Shown: positions 49,062-58,401, counted from the stretch's first letter. The stretch is DNA of 64,000 bases from an uncultured Muribaculaceae bacterium (GCA_934667475.1 CAKUMB010000004.1:72391-136390); one strand, 5' to 3'. Notes: generated from the sequence alone by a model not told the origin. A program made the numbers and translations.

Positions 49062-51191
49062 CTACTTCTTGGCGAAGAGCGACATTGCAAAGCCGCCGCC
49101 CCGCGCCTCCTTAATCTTTATCACGTCGCCTTTTTTCACCATGCGCTTCTTAATGGTGTAAGACTTCGGATTTTTCTCGTAGTCGGCGTTTTTGCCGTCG
49201 CTGTAGATGGTGCACTCATACTTCTTGTCGCTGTCGAGGAAGTCGAATTTCACCGTGGCCTCATGGCCGTGGGCGTCGCATTTGCCTCCCACAAACCAGT
49301 CGTCCTTGCCCTTGGCCTTGCGCGCCACAGTGATGTAGCGTGCGGGCTCGGCCTCGAGGTAGTGCGACTCGTCCCAGTCAACGGCCACGTCGCGGATAAA
49401 CTGGAATGCGTCGTCGTATTTCTTGTAGTTGTCGGGCAGGTCGGCGGCCATTTGCAGCGGGCTGTACATGGTCAGGTACAGCGCCAGCTGGCCCACCAGT
49501 GTGGTGTGCACGTAGTTCTTGTTCTTGCTCCACGTCCACAACTGCGTTTCCAGTATGCCGGGGGTGTAGTCCATGGGGCCGCCCTGCAGGCGCGTGAAGG
49601 GCAGAATCACGGTGTGGTAGGGCTCGCTGCCGCCGAATGCCTCATATTCGGTGCCGCGCGCACTTTCGTTGCCCACCAGGTTGGGCCATGTGCGGCAAAG
49701 TCCTGTGGGGCGTGTGGCCTCGTGGGCGTTGACCATGATGTGGTGCTTTGCGGCCTCGGTCACGCAATACAGGTAGTGGTTGTTCATCGTCTGGCTGTAG
49801 TGGTGCTCGCCGCGCGGAATCATGTCGCCCACATAGCCGCTCTTCACGGCGTCGTAGCCATACTGGTTCATCAGCGTGTAGGCCTTCTCGAGGTAGCGCT
49901 CATAGTTCATCACCGAGGCCGATGTCTCGTGGTGCATCATCAGCTTCACGCCCTTGCTGTGGGCATATTCGTTGAGGGCCTTTATGTCGAAGTCGGGGTA
50001 GGGGGTGAGGAAGTCAAACACGTCGAACTTCGACTTGCCGCTCCAGTCTTCCCAGCCTTCGTTCCAGCCTTCCACCAGCACCTGGTCGAGGCCGTTGGCG
50101 GCGGCAAAGTCGATGTATTTGCGCACCTCCTCGTTGGTGGCTCCGTGGCGGCCGTTGGGTTTGGTCTTGGTGTAGTCGGTCACGCCCAGGCGCACCGACG
50201 GCAGGTCGTCGGTGTAGCGCCACGTCTTGTTGCGCGTAATCATCTCCCACCACACGCCGCAGTATTTTGTGGGGTGAATCCACGATGTGTCCTCAATTTT
50301 GCAAGGCTCGTTGAGGTTGAGTATCAGGTTCGACGCCAGCATATCGCGCGCGTCGTCGCTCACTATCACCGTGCGCCACGGGGTGTTGCACGGCGTCTGC
50401 ATATAGCCCTTGAGGCCCTCGGCGTCGGGTGTGAGCCACGACTCCAGCACCATGTTCTTGTCGTCGAGGTTGAGGTGCATGGTGGGGTAGTTGACGCACG
50501 CTGCCTCGTGGATGTTGATATACAGGCCGTCGGCGCTCTTCAGCTGCAGCGATGTCTGCACGCCTGTGGGCGAGAACTGTGTTTGTGAGGCGTTGTGGCT
50601 GATGGCGGCCTTCATCTTGCCCCTGATTTCCGACAGGCGCGACTCCACCGTTTCATATTCCTGCGTGTCGTAGTCGCCGGGCAGCCACCACGCCGTGTGG
50701 TCGCCGGCCATGGCAAACTGCGTGTGCTCCTCTTTTATTACAAAGTAGTTTAGCGACTTTTGCTGCGGAAACTCGTAGCGCAGTCCCATGCCGTCGTCGT
50801 ACACGCGGAATCGGATGATGATGTTGCGCTTCGAAGCGGGTTGGTTGAGTTCCACCGCAAGCTCGTTGTAGTGGTTTCTGATGGTTGAGCTTTCGCCCCA
50901 CACGGGTTTCCACGTTTCGTCGAATGTGCTCGTCTTAGTGTCTTTAATCACAAAGCCGTCCATCAGGTCGGTCTCCTTCTTCTTTTTGCTGGCGTGCTTG
51001 TTTTTGTCAAGCTCCAGACCCAGGTGGCTTGGCTTCACCACCTCGCGCTGTTTGAACTTTAGTTCGTAAGTCGGCCGGCCTTCGACAAGTGAGAAACTCA
51101 GGGCCACATTGCCGTTTGGCGATGTCACGGTCTGCCCTGTGGCGAGCAGTGGCAGCATCACCGCGAATGTTTGCATTAAGTTTTTAATCAT
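49062..51191 (-). CDS. susB: GH97 alpha-glucosidase, SusB type
   Basis: The 709-residue product has a signal peptide (MIKNLMQTFAVMLPLLATGQ). The conserved glutamates fall at E422 (MHHETSAS), E491 (NAHEATRPTG), E509 (VGNESARG) and E515 (GTEYEAF). With a constant offset of 17 these match E439, E508, E526 and E532 of Bacteroides SusB, so this is the inverting, calcium-dependent alpha-glucosidase group and not the retaining alpha-galactosidase group. It would act in the periplasm on maltooligosaccharides. It lies 36 nt downstream of the 4-alpha-glucanotransferase gene with no separate promoter. No SusC/SusD pair is in the window. Confidence 0.93.
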   Translation of the reverse strand: MIKNLMQTFAVMLPLLATGQTVTSPNGNVALSFSLVEGRPTYELKFKQREVVKPSHLGLELDKNKHASKKKKETDLMDGFVIKDTKTSTFDETWKPVWGESSTIRNHYNELAVELNQPASKRNIIIRFRVYDDGMGLRYEFPQQKSLNYFVIKEEHTQFAMAGDHTAWWLPGDYDTQEYETVESRLSEIRGKMKAAISHNASQTQFSPTGVQTSLQLKSADGLYINIHEAACVNYPTMHLNLDDKNMVLESWLTPDAEGLKGYMQTPCNTPWRTVIVSDDARDMLASNLILNLNEPCKIEDTSWIHPTKYCGVWWEMITRNKTWRYTDDLPSVRLGVTDYTKTKPNGRHGATNEEVRKYIDFAAANGLDQVLVEGWNEGWEDWSGKSKFDVFDFLTPYPDFDIKALNEYAHSKGVKLMMHHETSASVMNYERYLEKAYTLMNQYGYDAVKSGYVGDMIPRGEHHYSQTMNNHYLYCVTEAAKHHIMVNAHEATRPTGLCRTWPNLVGNESARGTEYEAFGGSEPYHTVILPFTRLQGGPMDYTPGILETQLWTWSKNKNYVHTTLVGQLALYLTMYSPLQMAADLPDNYKKYDDAFQFIRDVAVDWDESHYLEAEPARYITVARKAKGKDDWFVGGKCDAHGHEATVKFDFLDSDKKYECTIYSDGKNADYEKNPKSYTIKKRMVKKGDVIKIKEARGGGFAMSLFAKK

Positions 51192-51227
51192 ATTGCTGTA
51201 TTGGGTTGAATGGTTTGTGTACTTGGT

Positions 51228-53849
51228 TTATTGCTCGGGCGCGCGGTGGCTGTCGGCCACCATGCGCTTAATTTTTTGCGTCAGCCGGGTGTTGGCCGTC
51301 AGCTCTTCGATGGTGAGGTGCATGCGGTAGCGCCAGTAGTGCCGCGGGTTGGCTGGCACGTTGATGCGCTCGGCGTTTGGGTTGGCGAGCCTTGCGGCCT
51401 CGTCGGTGGCCAGCCAGTCTTGCACCGACAGCAGGCACAGTGCCGATGGGCTTGCCAGGTGCCTTTCCACCACTTCCTGTGCCAGCTGTGCGGGCATTGG
51501 GTGGGGCGCGTCGCCGTTGTGGCCCAGCACCTGTGTGTAGTATCGCTGAGCGCGGTTGTGGTCTTCGTCCCACCACTGCCGCATTGTGGGCATGTCGTGG
51601 GTCGAGATTGTGCTCACCGACAGGTATGGGTTGTCATTGAGTCGGCTGAACTCTATGCCCATTTGTTTTGGCATGCTTTGAATTTCGAGGGTGAGAATCT
51701 TCAGCTCGTCCATCACCCATGGCACGCATTCGGGCACCATGCCCAGGTCTTCGGCGCAGGCCAGCATGCGTGTGCTTTGGGTGAGCATGGGCAGCTTCTT
51801 CATGGCCTCGGTGTGCCAAAACTGGTTGTGGCGGTGATAGAAGTAGTGCTCATACAGCCTGTCGAAGGCTAGCCTGTCGGCCTCGCCGAGCGACTTGTAG
51901 TAGAAGTCGCCCTGCGCGCCTATGCGGGGGTGATACAGCCCCCGGGTCGAGCGGTCGCGCACCCACAGCACATTGCTTATCAGTCTTATAAGTCCGTTTT
52001 TCATCGGGCCGTCGGGCAGGGCGTCGTCGGCTTGCCGCTGTGTGGCCAATTGTGGCTTTAGGCATAGCCGCCCGTTGCGCACTTCGGTGAAGTCGCGCTT
52101 GGCGCGGCTTGCCTCGGGGCCGAATATCTGTGTCAGAATCGGGTCGGTGATCAGTGGCTGGCACATGGCCTCGGGGTCAAACTTCAGCCCGAATCCCTCT
52201 ATTTCCTCGCGCGTCATGCCCAGCGCTGGCGAGAATTGCCCCAGCAGCCCGGTGACCGAGTGCAGCGGTATCTCCCAAATGCGGAAGAATCCCAGCACGT
52301 GGTCGATGCGGTATGCGTCGAAGTATTCTGCCATTTTCTCAAAGCGGTGGCGCCACCACGGGCATCCGTCGGCCAGCATGGCCGGCCAGTTGTAGGTGGG
52401 GAAACCCCAGTTTTGCCCGTCGGTCGAGAATGCGTCGGGCGGTGCTCCGGCCTGGCCGTCCATGTTGAATAGCCCCGGCTCGATCCACGCCTCCACGCCG
52501 TTGCGGCTTATGCCTATGGGTACGTCGCCCTTCAGCACCACACCCTTTGAGCGCGCTGTGCGGTGGGCTGCAGTGAGCTGACGGTGCAGCGTGTGCTGCA
52601 CAAAGTCCCAGAAGCCGCATCCATCGTCGCTACCCTCGTCGCTTGGGCTGGGCCAGTGGGCAAAGTCGGTGCCGCCTGTGGTGTCGCGCAGGCAGCAGTA
52701 GCGCGCATATGGCAGCAGCCAGTGGCGGTTGTCGGCCACAAACTGCCTGTAGTCATCGTCGCTCTCTATGTGGCTGCGCTCCTGTTCATACACTTCGCGC
52801 AGATATTGCGTCTTGGCCTTGTTCACAGCCACATAGTCGATTTGCGGCAATGCGTTGAGTTGCTGTTGCAGCTTGGCGTAGTGCCGGCGCCGCTTGGCGT
52901 CGGCCAGCAGTGGCAGCTGCCGCAGGTCGGCATACTGTGGGTGCAGTGCGTAGATGCTGATGCTGTTGTATGGGTATGAGTCGGTGGGTGTGTGGCTGAT
53001 GGTGGTGTCGTTCACCGGCAGCAACTGAACGGCCTGCTGTCCGGTGAGGGCAACCCAGCCGACAAACGCCGCCAGGTCGCCGAAGTCGCCCACGCCAAAG
53101 CTTCCGCTGCTCTTAAGCGAAAACACCGGAACCACCGTGCCGGCAATGCGCTGCGGCTCTATGCCGCTGAATTGCGCTTCGCCCATCTCCACTCTGATGG
53201 CCGTGTAGGGGTCGGTGGGCAGGGTGCAGGTGCTGCGGTTGCTGCCCGACTCCCACACCACGCTGCCGTTGCGGCTGTCCACGGCTATGAACTTGAATTC
53301 TGCTCCGGCCAGTGCCGCCCCATCGAGGCTGGCCTGCCATGTGCATGGCAGGGTTTCGAGCATGGGCACCGCCTTGGCGGTGTTCCACGCGCCCAGTGGC
53401 TGGCAGCTTCCGGTCAGGCGCAGCGAGTGCCACGTCCTGAGCTGAGGGGCGAGCACGGCAATGGTCACTGTGCCGGGCATGGCCGATGGCATGGCTGCGT
53501 TGCGCCTGCGCCTGTTGAGGCACTCGGTGAAGGCCGATGAGCAAAGCGGGGTTAGGGCGGTGAAGTCGCGCCAGCGGTCGTGCACTTCTATCGCACCCGA
53601 GGCTTCGGCCGGCAGCTGCAGTGTGTGCCGCAGGGCGTGCCACTCGGTGCGCGCAGCACCGCTTGGGCCGGTGGCCCGGTAGTGGTAGCTGAGCGTGGTG
53701 CCGCCGTGTGGGTTCACTTCCAACTGCCCCTTCCAGTTGCAGCCGTCGTGTGAGTGCAGGCGCAGCGATGTGGGCTGCTCGCCGCCGTAGAGCAGCTCAA
53801 GGCTCTCGCCGTCGTTTGCGCGGTAGTTTATGTGAAAATGGATAACCAT
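51228..53849 (-). CDS. malQ: 4-alpha-glucanotransferase (GH77) with N-terminal starch-binding domains, DPE2-like
   Basis: The predicted product has 873 residues starting MVIHFHINYRANDGESLELL. Residues about 1-110 and 120-230 look like two CBM20-type beta-sandwich domains (VTIAVLAPQLRTWHSLRLTG and SCQPLGAWNTAKAVPM in the second). A GH77 amylomaltase domain follows: RIDHVLGFFRIWEIP with the nucleophile Asp, AEDLGMVPECVPWVM with the acid Glu, and STHDMPTMRQWW. The layout resembles plant DPE2. It moves glucan units between oligosaccharides, probably in the cytosol as no signal peptide is seen. The -7 box at 53902-53909 excludes the much longer frame. Operon with susB. Confidence 0.92.
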   Translation of the reverse strand: MVIHFHINYRANDGESLELLYGGEQPTSLRLHSHDGCNWKGQLEVNPHGGTTLSYHYRATGPSGAARTEWHALRHTLQLPAEASGAIEVHDRWRDFTALTPLCSSAFTECLNRRRRNAAMPSAMPGTVTIAVLAPQLRTWHSLRLTGSCQPLGAWNTAKAVPMLETLPCTWQASLDGAALAGAEFKFIAVDSRNGSVVWESGSNRSTCTLPTDPYTAIRVEMGEAQFSGIEPQRIAGTVVPVFSLKSSGSFGVGDFGDLAAFVGWVALTGQQAVQLLPVNDTTISHTPTDSYPYNSISIYALHPQYADLRQLPLLADAKRRRHYAKLQQQLNALPQIDYVAVNKAKTQYLREVYEQERSHIESDDDYRQFVADNRHWLLPYARYCCLRDTTGGTDFAHWPSPSDEGSDDGCGFWDFVQHTLHRQLTAAHRTARSKGVVLKGDVPIGISRNGVEAWIEPGLFNMDGQAGAPPDAFSTDGQNWGFPTYNWPAMLADGCPWWRHRFEKMAEYFDAYRIDHVLGFFRIWEIPLHSVTGLLGQFSPALGMTREEIEGFGLKFDPEAMCQPLITDPILTQIFGPEASRAKRDFTEVRNGRLCLKPQLATQRQADDALPDGPMKNGLIRLISNVLWVRDRSTRGLYHPRIGAQGDFYYKSLGEADRLAFDRLYEHYFYHRHNQFWHTEAMKKLPMLTQSTRMLACAEDLGMVPECVPWVMDELKILTLEIQSMPKQMGIEFSRLNDNPYLSVSTISTHDMPTMRQWWDEDHNRAQRYYTQVLGHNGDAPHPMPAQLAQEVVERHLASPSALCLLSVQDWLATDEAARLANPNAERINVPANPRHYWRYRMHLTIEELTANTRLTQKIKRMVADSHRAPEQ

Positions 53850-53901
53850 TGAAATTAACGATATATTTTTAGGCCTTATGTCTGAGGGCATATAATACAT
53901 A

Positions 53902-53909
53902 CAAAGATA
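53902..53909 (-). promoter_or_regulatory. -7 promoter box TATCTTTG for malQ-susB
   Basis: The minus strand reads TTGTATCTTTGTATG, an exact TAnnTTTG. Transcription would start near 53894, giving a leader of about 45 nt. Confidence 0.62.
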
Positions 53910-54058
53910 CAATAATATTCCGATTTGTGCGCTGCCGGGCTGACCCGAATTTCGCCCATTTTGCCGCCGCGCGGCCGAATTGTTGCCGCTGGCCAACAAA
54001 ATGACACTTTTTGCACCACATTTGTGCGCATTTGCGTGCGTGTGACTGTAGAATTGAG

Positions 54059-54066
54059 TACCTTTG
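54059..54066 (+). promoter_or_regulatory. -7 promoter box TACCTTTG for the MFS transporter gene
   Basis: This is an exact TAnnTTTG match, 38 nt before the ATG at 54104. Confidence 0.65.
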
Positions 54067-54103
54067 TAGCTGATTTGTGCAAACGAACTATAAAAATAGA
54101 ATA

Positions 54104-55513
54104 ATGACTGAAATTATTAGAAAACAACTCAACGATTCGGCTGCTATGCGCTGGATCGCCATGTTCATTGTGGCTTTCACCATGATGATGGGCTACTTCA
54201 TCACCGATGTGGTGTCGCCCCTTGAAAGTACGCTTGAAAATCCAGTGGACCAGGGCGGCATGGGCTGGACAAGTTCGGAATATGGCTTCTTTGCCGGCTC
54301 CTATGGTATAATTAATGTGTATCTGCTGATGCTGTTCTTCGGCGGACTCATTCTCGACAAGCTGGGCATACGCTTCACTGGCGTGCTTTCGTGCGGCCTG
54401 ATGGTGGTGGGCGCCTTCATCAAGTTCTGGGCCATCAAGTATGTGTCGCCGCTGCCCACTGTGGCTGTGCCCGGCATAGCCTCGTTCTTTGGCCTCACTG
54501 GCCAGGTGAAGCTGCAGGTGCTGTATGCCGGCCTTGGCTTCAGCATATTCGGCGTGGGGTGTGAAATATGCGGTATCACCGTCTCGAAGGTGCTTGCCAA
54601 GTGGTTCACCGGCCACGGCTTGGCACTGGCCATGGGAATCCAGGTGGGTATGGCCCGCCTCGGCACTGCCGCTGCTCTTGGCGTAAGCCCATGGATTGCC
54701 AAACACTACCAGTTGTCTACCCCCATCCTGTTTGGCGTGGTGTGCCTGTGCATAGGCATGCTTGCCTACCTCGTATACTGTGTGATGGACAAGAAGCTCG
54801 ACGACTCCATCAAGGCCAACGATGCCGCCAAGGCTGAGGTCACTGGCAAGAGTGCCGACGACGAGGGCTTCCACCTGAGCGACCTCAAGGCCATTTTCAC
54901 CAATCCCGGATTCTGGCTCATCACCATTCTGTGCCTGCTGTTCTACTCTGGCGTGTTCCCGTTCCTGAAGTTTGCAGCCAAGCTGATGATTGCAAAATAT
55001 CACGTCGATCCCGAGCTGTCGGGCCTCATCCCATCGATTCTGCCATATGGCACCATCATCCTCACCCCGATCTTCGGCACCATCTACGACCGCGTGGGCA
55101 AGGGAGCCACCCTTATGGTAATCGGTTCGGTGATGCTCACGCTGGTGCACCTCTTCTTTGCACTGCCCATCCTCAACTCGGTGGGCTTCGCCATTGCCCT
55201 CACCGTGCTGCTTGGCATCGCCTTCTCACTGGTGCCCAGCGCCATGTGGCCATCGGTGCCTAAAATCATTCCCATGCGCCAGCTGGGTTCGGCCTACGCC
55301 ATCATTTTCTGGATTCAGAACATAGGCCTCACCATGGTGCCTATCCTCATTGGCCGTGTGCTGCAAGCAAGCACTGTCAATGGTCAGTCCGACTTTTCGG
55401 CCGCCATGTGGGTGTTCACTGGTTTCGGCATTGCAGCTGTGGTGGTGGCCATCATGCTGCTGTTGCTCGACAAAAACAAGCATTATGGTCTTGAGGAGAA
55501 AGATGTGAAGTAG
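54104..55513 (+). CDS. Major facilitator superfamily transporter
   Basis: The predicted product has 469 residues starting MTEIIRKQLNDSAAMRWIAM, with about 12 transmembrane segments. MFS signatures include FFAGSYGIINVYLLMLFFGG and GGLILDKLGIRFTG (the GxxxDRxGxR-type loop 2-3 motif) and IYDRVGKGA in the second half. The overall look recalls the MFSD1-like branch, but the substrate is not deducible. Its position next to an alpha-glucan operon could hint at a sugar, yet the genes are divergent and this is weak. The start at 54104 is favoured over a GTG-type start at 54077 close to the promoter. Followed by its own terminator. Confidence 0.85.
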   Translation: MTEIIRKQLNDSAAMRWIAMFIVAFTMMMGYFITDVVSPLESTLENPVDQGGMGWTSSEYGFFAGSYGIINVYLLMLFFGGLILDKLGIRFTGVLSCGLMVVGAFIKFWAIKYVSPLPTVAVPGIASFFGLTGQVKLQVLYAGLGFSIFGVGCEICGITVSKVLAKWFTGHGLALAMGIQVGMARLGTAAALGVSPWIAKHYQLSTPILFGVVCLCIGMLAYLVYCVMDKKLDDSIKANDAAKAEVTGKSADDEGFHLSDLKAIFTNPGFWLITILCLLFYSGVFPFLKFAAKLMIAKYHVDPELSGLIPSILPYGTIILTPIFGTIYDRVGKGATLMVIGSVMLTLVHLFFALPILNSVGFAIALTVLLGIAFSLVPSAMWPSVPKIIPMRQLGSAYAIIFWIQNIGLTMVPILIGRVLQASTVNGQSDFSAAMWVFTGFGIAAVVVAIMLLLLDKNKHYGLEEKDVK

Positions 55514-55558
55514 AAATCACACTGGTGGCTAACCCACGTCACCTCACCAGCACTGGGT

Positions 55559-55609
55559 GGGGCGGCACACCGTTGGAGCAATGCAACGGCGCGCCGCCCC
55601 GCTTTTTTT
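55559..55609 (+). terminator. Terminator of the MFS transporter gene
   Basis: An outer 8-bp stem GGGGCGGC/GCCGCCCC (55559-55566 with 55593-55600) and an inner CCGTTG/CAACGG stem are followed by GCTTTTTTT. Confidence 0.88.
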
Positions 55610-55615
55610 CCGCTA

Positions 55616-55635
55616 AAGTGTGATTTGTCACACTT
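55616..55635. promoter_or_regulatory. Perfect 8-bp dyad AAGTGTGA-TTTG-TCACACTT, candidate operator
   Basis: The arms 55616-55623 and 55628-55635 are perfect inverted repeats with a 4-nt spacer. TGTGA/TCACA are Crp-like half-sites, but the 4-nt spacing is FNR-like. The centre lies about 52 nt upstream of the predicted start of transcription for the gene at 55720, a usual place for an activator. Confidence 0.5.
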
Positions 55636-55662
55636 TTTCACAAATGAAATGATAAAAATTAT

Positions 55663-55670
55663 TACCTTTG
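55663..55670 (+). promoter_or_regulatory. -7 promoter box TACCTTTG for the 55720 gene
   Basis: This is an exact TAnnTTTG match, 50 nt before the ATG. Confidence 0.65.
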
Positions 55671-55719
55671 TTAATCATTTGGTAAAAACAAGAACGTAAT
55701 TATAAAGACTATTGGAATT

Positions 55720-56094
55720 ATGGATGAAGCGTTGAAGAAAAAATTGCAAAAAGACCCTAACGGACTGCTCACTTACGAGTATATAGCCAACAACATCGAC
55801 AATGTTGACGGCATTATGCCCGAACTCATCGACAACATCATTGCCGTTGACAAAACAGGCCAGTTTGTGGTGAGCACCGCTCGCTATCTTAATGCAATAG
55901 ATGCAAAGAAATACGCCGACTCAATCGACAAACTTGTGAAGGTGGCCATTGAAAAAGACCGCGAGCGCGTGTACCTTGGTGACTTGGCTGCCTCTATCTG
56001 GGGCCCCGACTACAAGGAGCACGCCGCCGAGCTTAGCGCGGCCGACGACAATTTCCGCCGCATCTACAAGCGGCTTTATCCGGTGGGCATGTGA
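55720..56094 (+). CDS. Small cytosolic protein of unknown function
   Basis: The 124-residue product starts MDEALKKKLQKDPNGLLTYEY. It has no signal peptide or membrane segment and is probably mostly helical. Two related-looking parts are visible: MPELIDNIIAVDKTGQFVVS and AASIWGPDYKEHAAELSAAD. I do not recognise the family. It has its own promoter, with a striking dyad upstream, so its expression is likely controlled. The next gene, a cyclophilin lipoprotein, starts 101 nt later. Confidence 0.7.
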   Translation: MDEALKKKLQKDPNGLLTYEYIANNIDNVDGIMPELIDNIIAVDKTGQFVVSTARYLNAIDAKKYADSIDKLVKVAIEKDRERVYLGDLAASIWGPDYKEHAAELSAADDNFRRIYKRLYPVGM

Positions 56095-56195
56095 AATAGC
56101 GCGCTTCTTTTGCCGCAGTGTGGGGCTGTAGCGCCACTGCCTTATGGCAAAGGGAAGCCACATGCACATGACACACACATTCATTAAGCGTGTAT

Positions 56196-57059
56196 ATGAA
56201 CATTATTAACCGTTGCATTGTGGCTGTGGCAGCCATTTTGGCGGCTATGTCGTGCACCATGGCAGGGCAGAGCGGCAATGCAGGCAAATCAGCAGAAAAC
56301 AAATTGGACAACTCTATTAAAGTAGAAATCGAAACTTCGCTCGGCAATGTGGTGGTGGCGCTGTACGACAAAACTCCGCAGCACCGCGCCAACTTCTTGC
56401 ATCTGGTCGAGACGGGATATTACAACGGGGTGCTGTTTCACCGCGTGATTAAGAACTTTATGGTGCAGACCGGCGACGGCAACTCTAAAAACGCCACCGC
56501 CGACTCACTGCTCGGCACTGGCGACCCCGGCTACACCGTGCCGGCCGAAATCGTCTATCCTGAATACTTTCACAAGCGCGGCGCGCTGGCAGCGGCCCGC
56601 ACCGGCGACGAGGTGAACCCCGAGCGCCGCAGCAGCGGCTCGCAGTTCTACATCGTCACAGGCGATGTGTATTCGCCCCAGCAGCTGCAGCAAATGGAGC
56701 AGCGAATGGCCGACATGAAGAAAAATGAAATCTTCAACAAACTTGTGAGCGAAAACCGCAAGCAAATCATGATATTGCGCCACAAAAAAGACTCGGTGGG
56801 CCTGAAAGAGCTGCAAGACTCGCTCATTGCCACCACCGAGGCCACCTATGCAATGAAGCCCTTTGCCTTCACCGCCGAACAGCGCCAGACCTACACCACT
56901 GTGGGCGGTACTCCGCACCTCGACGGCTCCTACACTGTGTTTGGCGAGGTGGTTGAGGGTATGGATGTGATTGATAAAATCCAGAACGTGGCCACAGGCA
57001 AAAACGACCGTCCCATCGATGATGTGCGCATCATCACCATGCGTGTGCGTAAGCAATGA
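56196..57059 (+). CDS. Cyclophilin-type peptidyl-prolyl isomerase, lipoprotein
   Basis: The predicted product has 287 residues starting MNIINRCIVAVAAILAAMSC, a lipoprotein signal with the lipidated cysteine near residue 20. The cyclophilin core is clear: VEIETSLGNVVVALYD, VLFHRVIKNFMVQTGDG (with the catalytic Arg), RRSSGSQFYIVTGD and YTVFGEVVEGMDVIDKI. A helical insertion of about 80 residues (from VYSPQQLQQME) sits between the last two motifs. It assists proline isomerisation in the periplasm. The frame extends two codons to a GTG; ATG 56196 is preferred. It overlaps the M16 peptidase gene by 4 nt (ATGA). Confidence 0.92.
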   Translation: MNIINRCIVAVAAILAAMSCTMAGQSGNAGKSAENKLDNSIKVEIETSLGNVVVALYDKTPQHRANFLHLVETGYYNGVLFHRVIKNFMVQTGDGNSKNATADSLLGTGDPGYTVPAEIVYPEYFHKRGALAAARTGDEVNPERRSSGSQFYIVTGDVYSPQQLQQMEQRMADMKKNEIFNKLVSENRKQIMILRHKKDSVGLKELQDSLIATTEATYAMKPFAFTAEQRQTYTTVGGTPHLDGSYTVFGEVVEGMDVIDKIQNVATGKNDRPIDDVRIITMRVRKQ

Positions 57060-58300
57060 TACAGTTCGACTCGTGCCGCCTGCCCAATGGATTAAGGGTG
57101 ATTAACCACTACGATGCGTCGACGCGCATGGTGGCGGTTAATTTGCTCTATGACGTGGGCGCGCGCGACGAGAGTCCGCAACTCACTGGGCTTGCCCACC
57201 TCATGGAGCACCTGATGTTTGCCGGCTCGGCCCATGTGGCCTCGTACGACGGCGAACTGCAGCGGGCCGGCGGCGACAGCAATGCCTGGACCACCAACGA
57301 TGTCACCAACTACTACGACGTGCTGCCGGCACAGAATGTGGAGACTGCCTTCTGGGTGGAGAGCGACCGCCTGATGGCCCTCTCGCTCACCGACCACAAT
57401 GTGGAGTTGCAGAAAAGCGTTGTGATGGAGGAGTTTAAGCAGCGGTGCCTCAACCAGCCCTACGGCGATGTGCAGCACCTGCTTCATGGGGCGGCCTACA
57501 CCACGCACCCCTACCGCTGGCCCACCATAGGGTTGCGGCTCGACGACATTGCCCAGGTCACCACGGCCGATGTCAATGCATTCTATGAGTCGCACTACTC
57601 AGTCGACCGTCTGGTGCTGTGCGTGTCGGGCAACGTCACTTTCGAGCGCACCGCCGAGCTTGCGCAGAAGTGGTTTGGCGACTTGGCTCCGCGCAGCACT
57701 GTGGCGAGGCGGTTGCCGGTTGAGCCAGAGCAGACGCAGCCGCGCGAGGTGTGGGCCAAGCGCGACGTGCCGCAAAACATGATAGTGCGCGGATACCACA
57801 CCTGTGCGCGCACCGATGGCGACTATCAGGCCACCGACCTGCTTAGCGATGTGCTTGCCAACGGCGACTCGTCGCGCTTCCGCCGCAATGTGCTCACGCA
57901 GACCGACCTCTTTGTCGACCTCGACGCCTCGGTGCTTGGTTCGGCCGACCCTGGCATGTTCTATATCAGGGCGCGCTTGCGCGACGGGGTGGGGTGGCGG
58001 CAGGCGTCAGATGCCATCGACGCTGAGCTGTCGCGCCTGCTCACTGGCGGCGTCACCGAGGCCGAGGTCAGCAAGTATGCCAACAAATTTGCGTCCAACT
58101 ATCTGTTTGAAAACATAGGCTATGCCGAGAAGGCGGTGAAGCTGTGCCAGTTTGAGTTGCAATCGGCCGCCGCCGACGCCGGCACTGAGCCCGACCGCTA
58201 CTTCTGCCTTACTCCTGGCGATGTGGAGCGTGTGGCGCGCAGCGTGCTGCGCCCCGAAAACTGCACCACACTCTACTATGGTCCCGATGCCAAGGAGTGA
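57056..58300 (+). CDS. M16 family (pitrilysin-like) zinc peptidase
   Basis: The 414-residue product starts MIQFDSCRLPNGLRVINHYD. The inverted zinc motif HxxEH is at H48-E51-H52 (HLMEHLMFAG), and the distal glutamate lies in VVMEEFKQR. This is an active-subunit M16B protein of the size found in two-chain or single-domain pairs. No signal peptide is visible, so it is probably cytosolic despite being translationally coupled to an exported cyclophilin by a 4-nt overlap. No inactive partner subunit is encoded next to it. Confidence 0.92.
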   Translation: MIQFDSCRLPNGLRVINHYDASTRMVAVNLLYDVGARDESPQLTGLAHLMEHLMFAGSAHVASYDGELQRAGGDSNAWTTNDVTNYYDVLPAQNVETAFWVESDRLMALSLTDHNVELQKSVVMEEFKQRCLNQPYGDVQHLLHGAAYTTHPYRWPTIGLRLDDIAQVTTADVNAFYESHYSVDRLVLCVSGNVTFERTAELAQKWFGDLAPRSTVARRLPVEPEQTQPREVWAKRDVPQNMIVRGYHTCARTDGDYQATDLLSDVLANGDSSRFRRNVLTQTDLFVDLDASVLGSADPGMFYIRARLRDGVGWRQASDAIDAELSRLLTGGVTEAEVSKYANKFASNYLFENIGYAEKAVKLCQFELQSAAADAGTEPDRYFCLTPGDVERVARSVLRPENCTTLYYGPDAKE

Positions 58301-58393
58301 AAAAAACACGTTCTTTTTGTCCAAATACACCTTTTTTAAGGATAAAAGCATAAAAACCAGCGGGAAAATGCATCAAATACGAAAAATTTGATG

Positions 58394-58401
58394 TATTTTT
58401 G
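58394..58401 (+). promoter_or_regulatory. -7 promoter box TATTTTTG for the DUF349 gene
   Basis: This TAnnTTTG match lies 63 nt before the ATG. A small dyad (AAATAC...GTATTT) overlaps it. Confidence 0.5.

Noticed and set aside
53850..53999. N-terminal extension of malQ to 53999
   Set aside because: The -7 box at 53902-53909 lies inside it, so it is upstream of the transcription start; its sequence is low-complexity and unlike a CBM20 domain.
53876..55150. A 424-codon frame opposite the MFS transporter gene
   Set aside because: It is antisense to a clear membrane protein with family motifs and runs across two divergent promoters; His-rich shadow composition.
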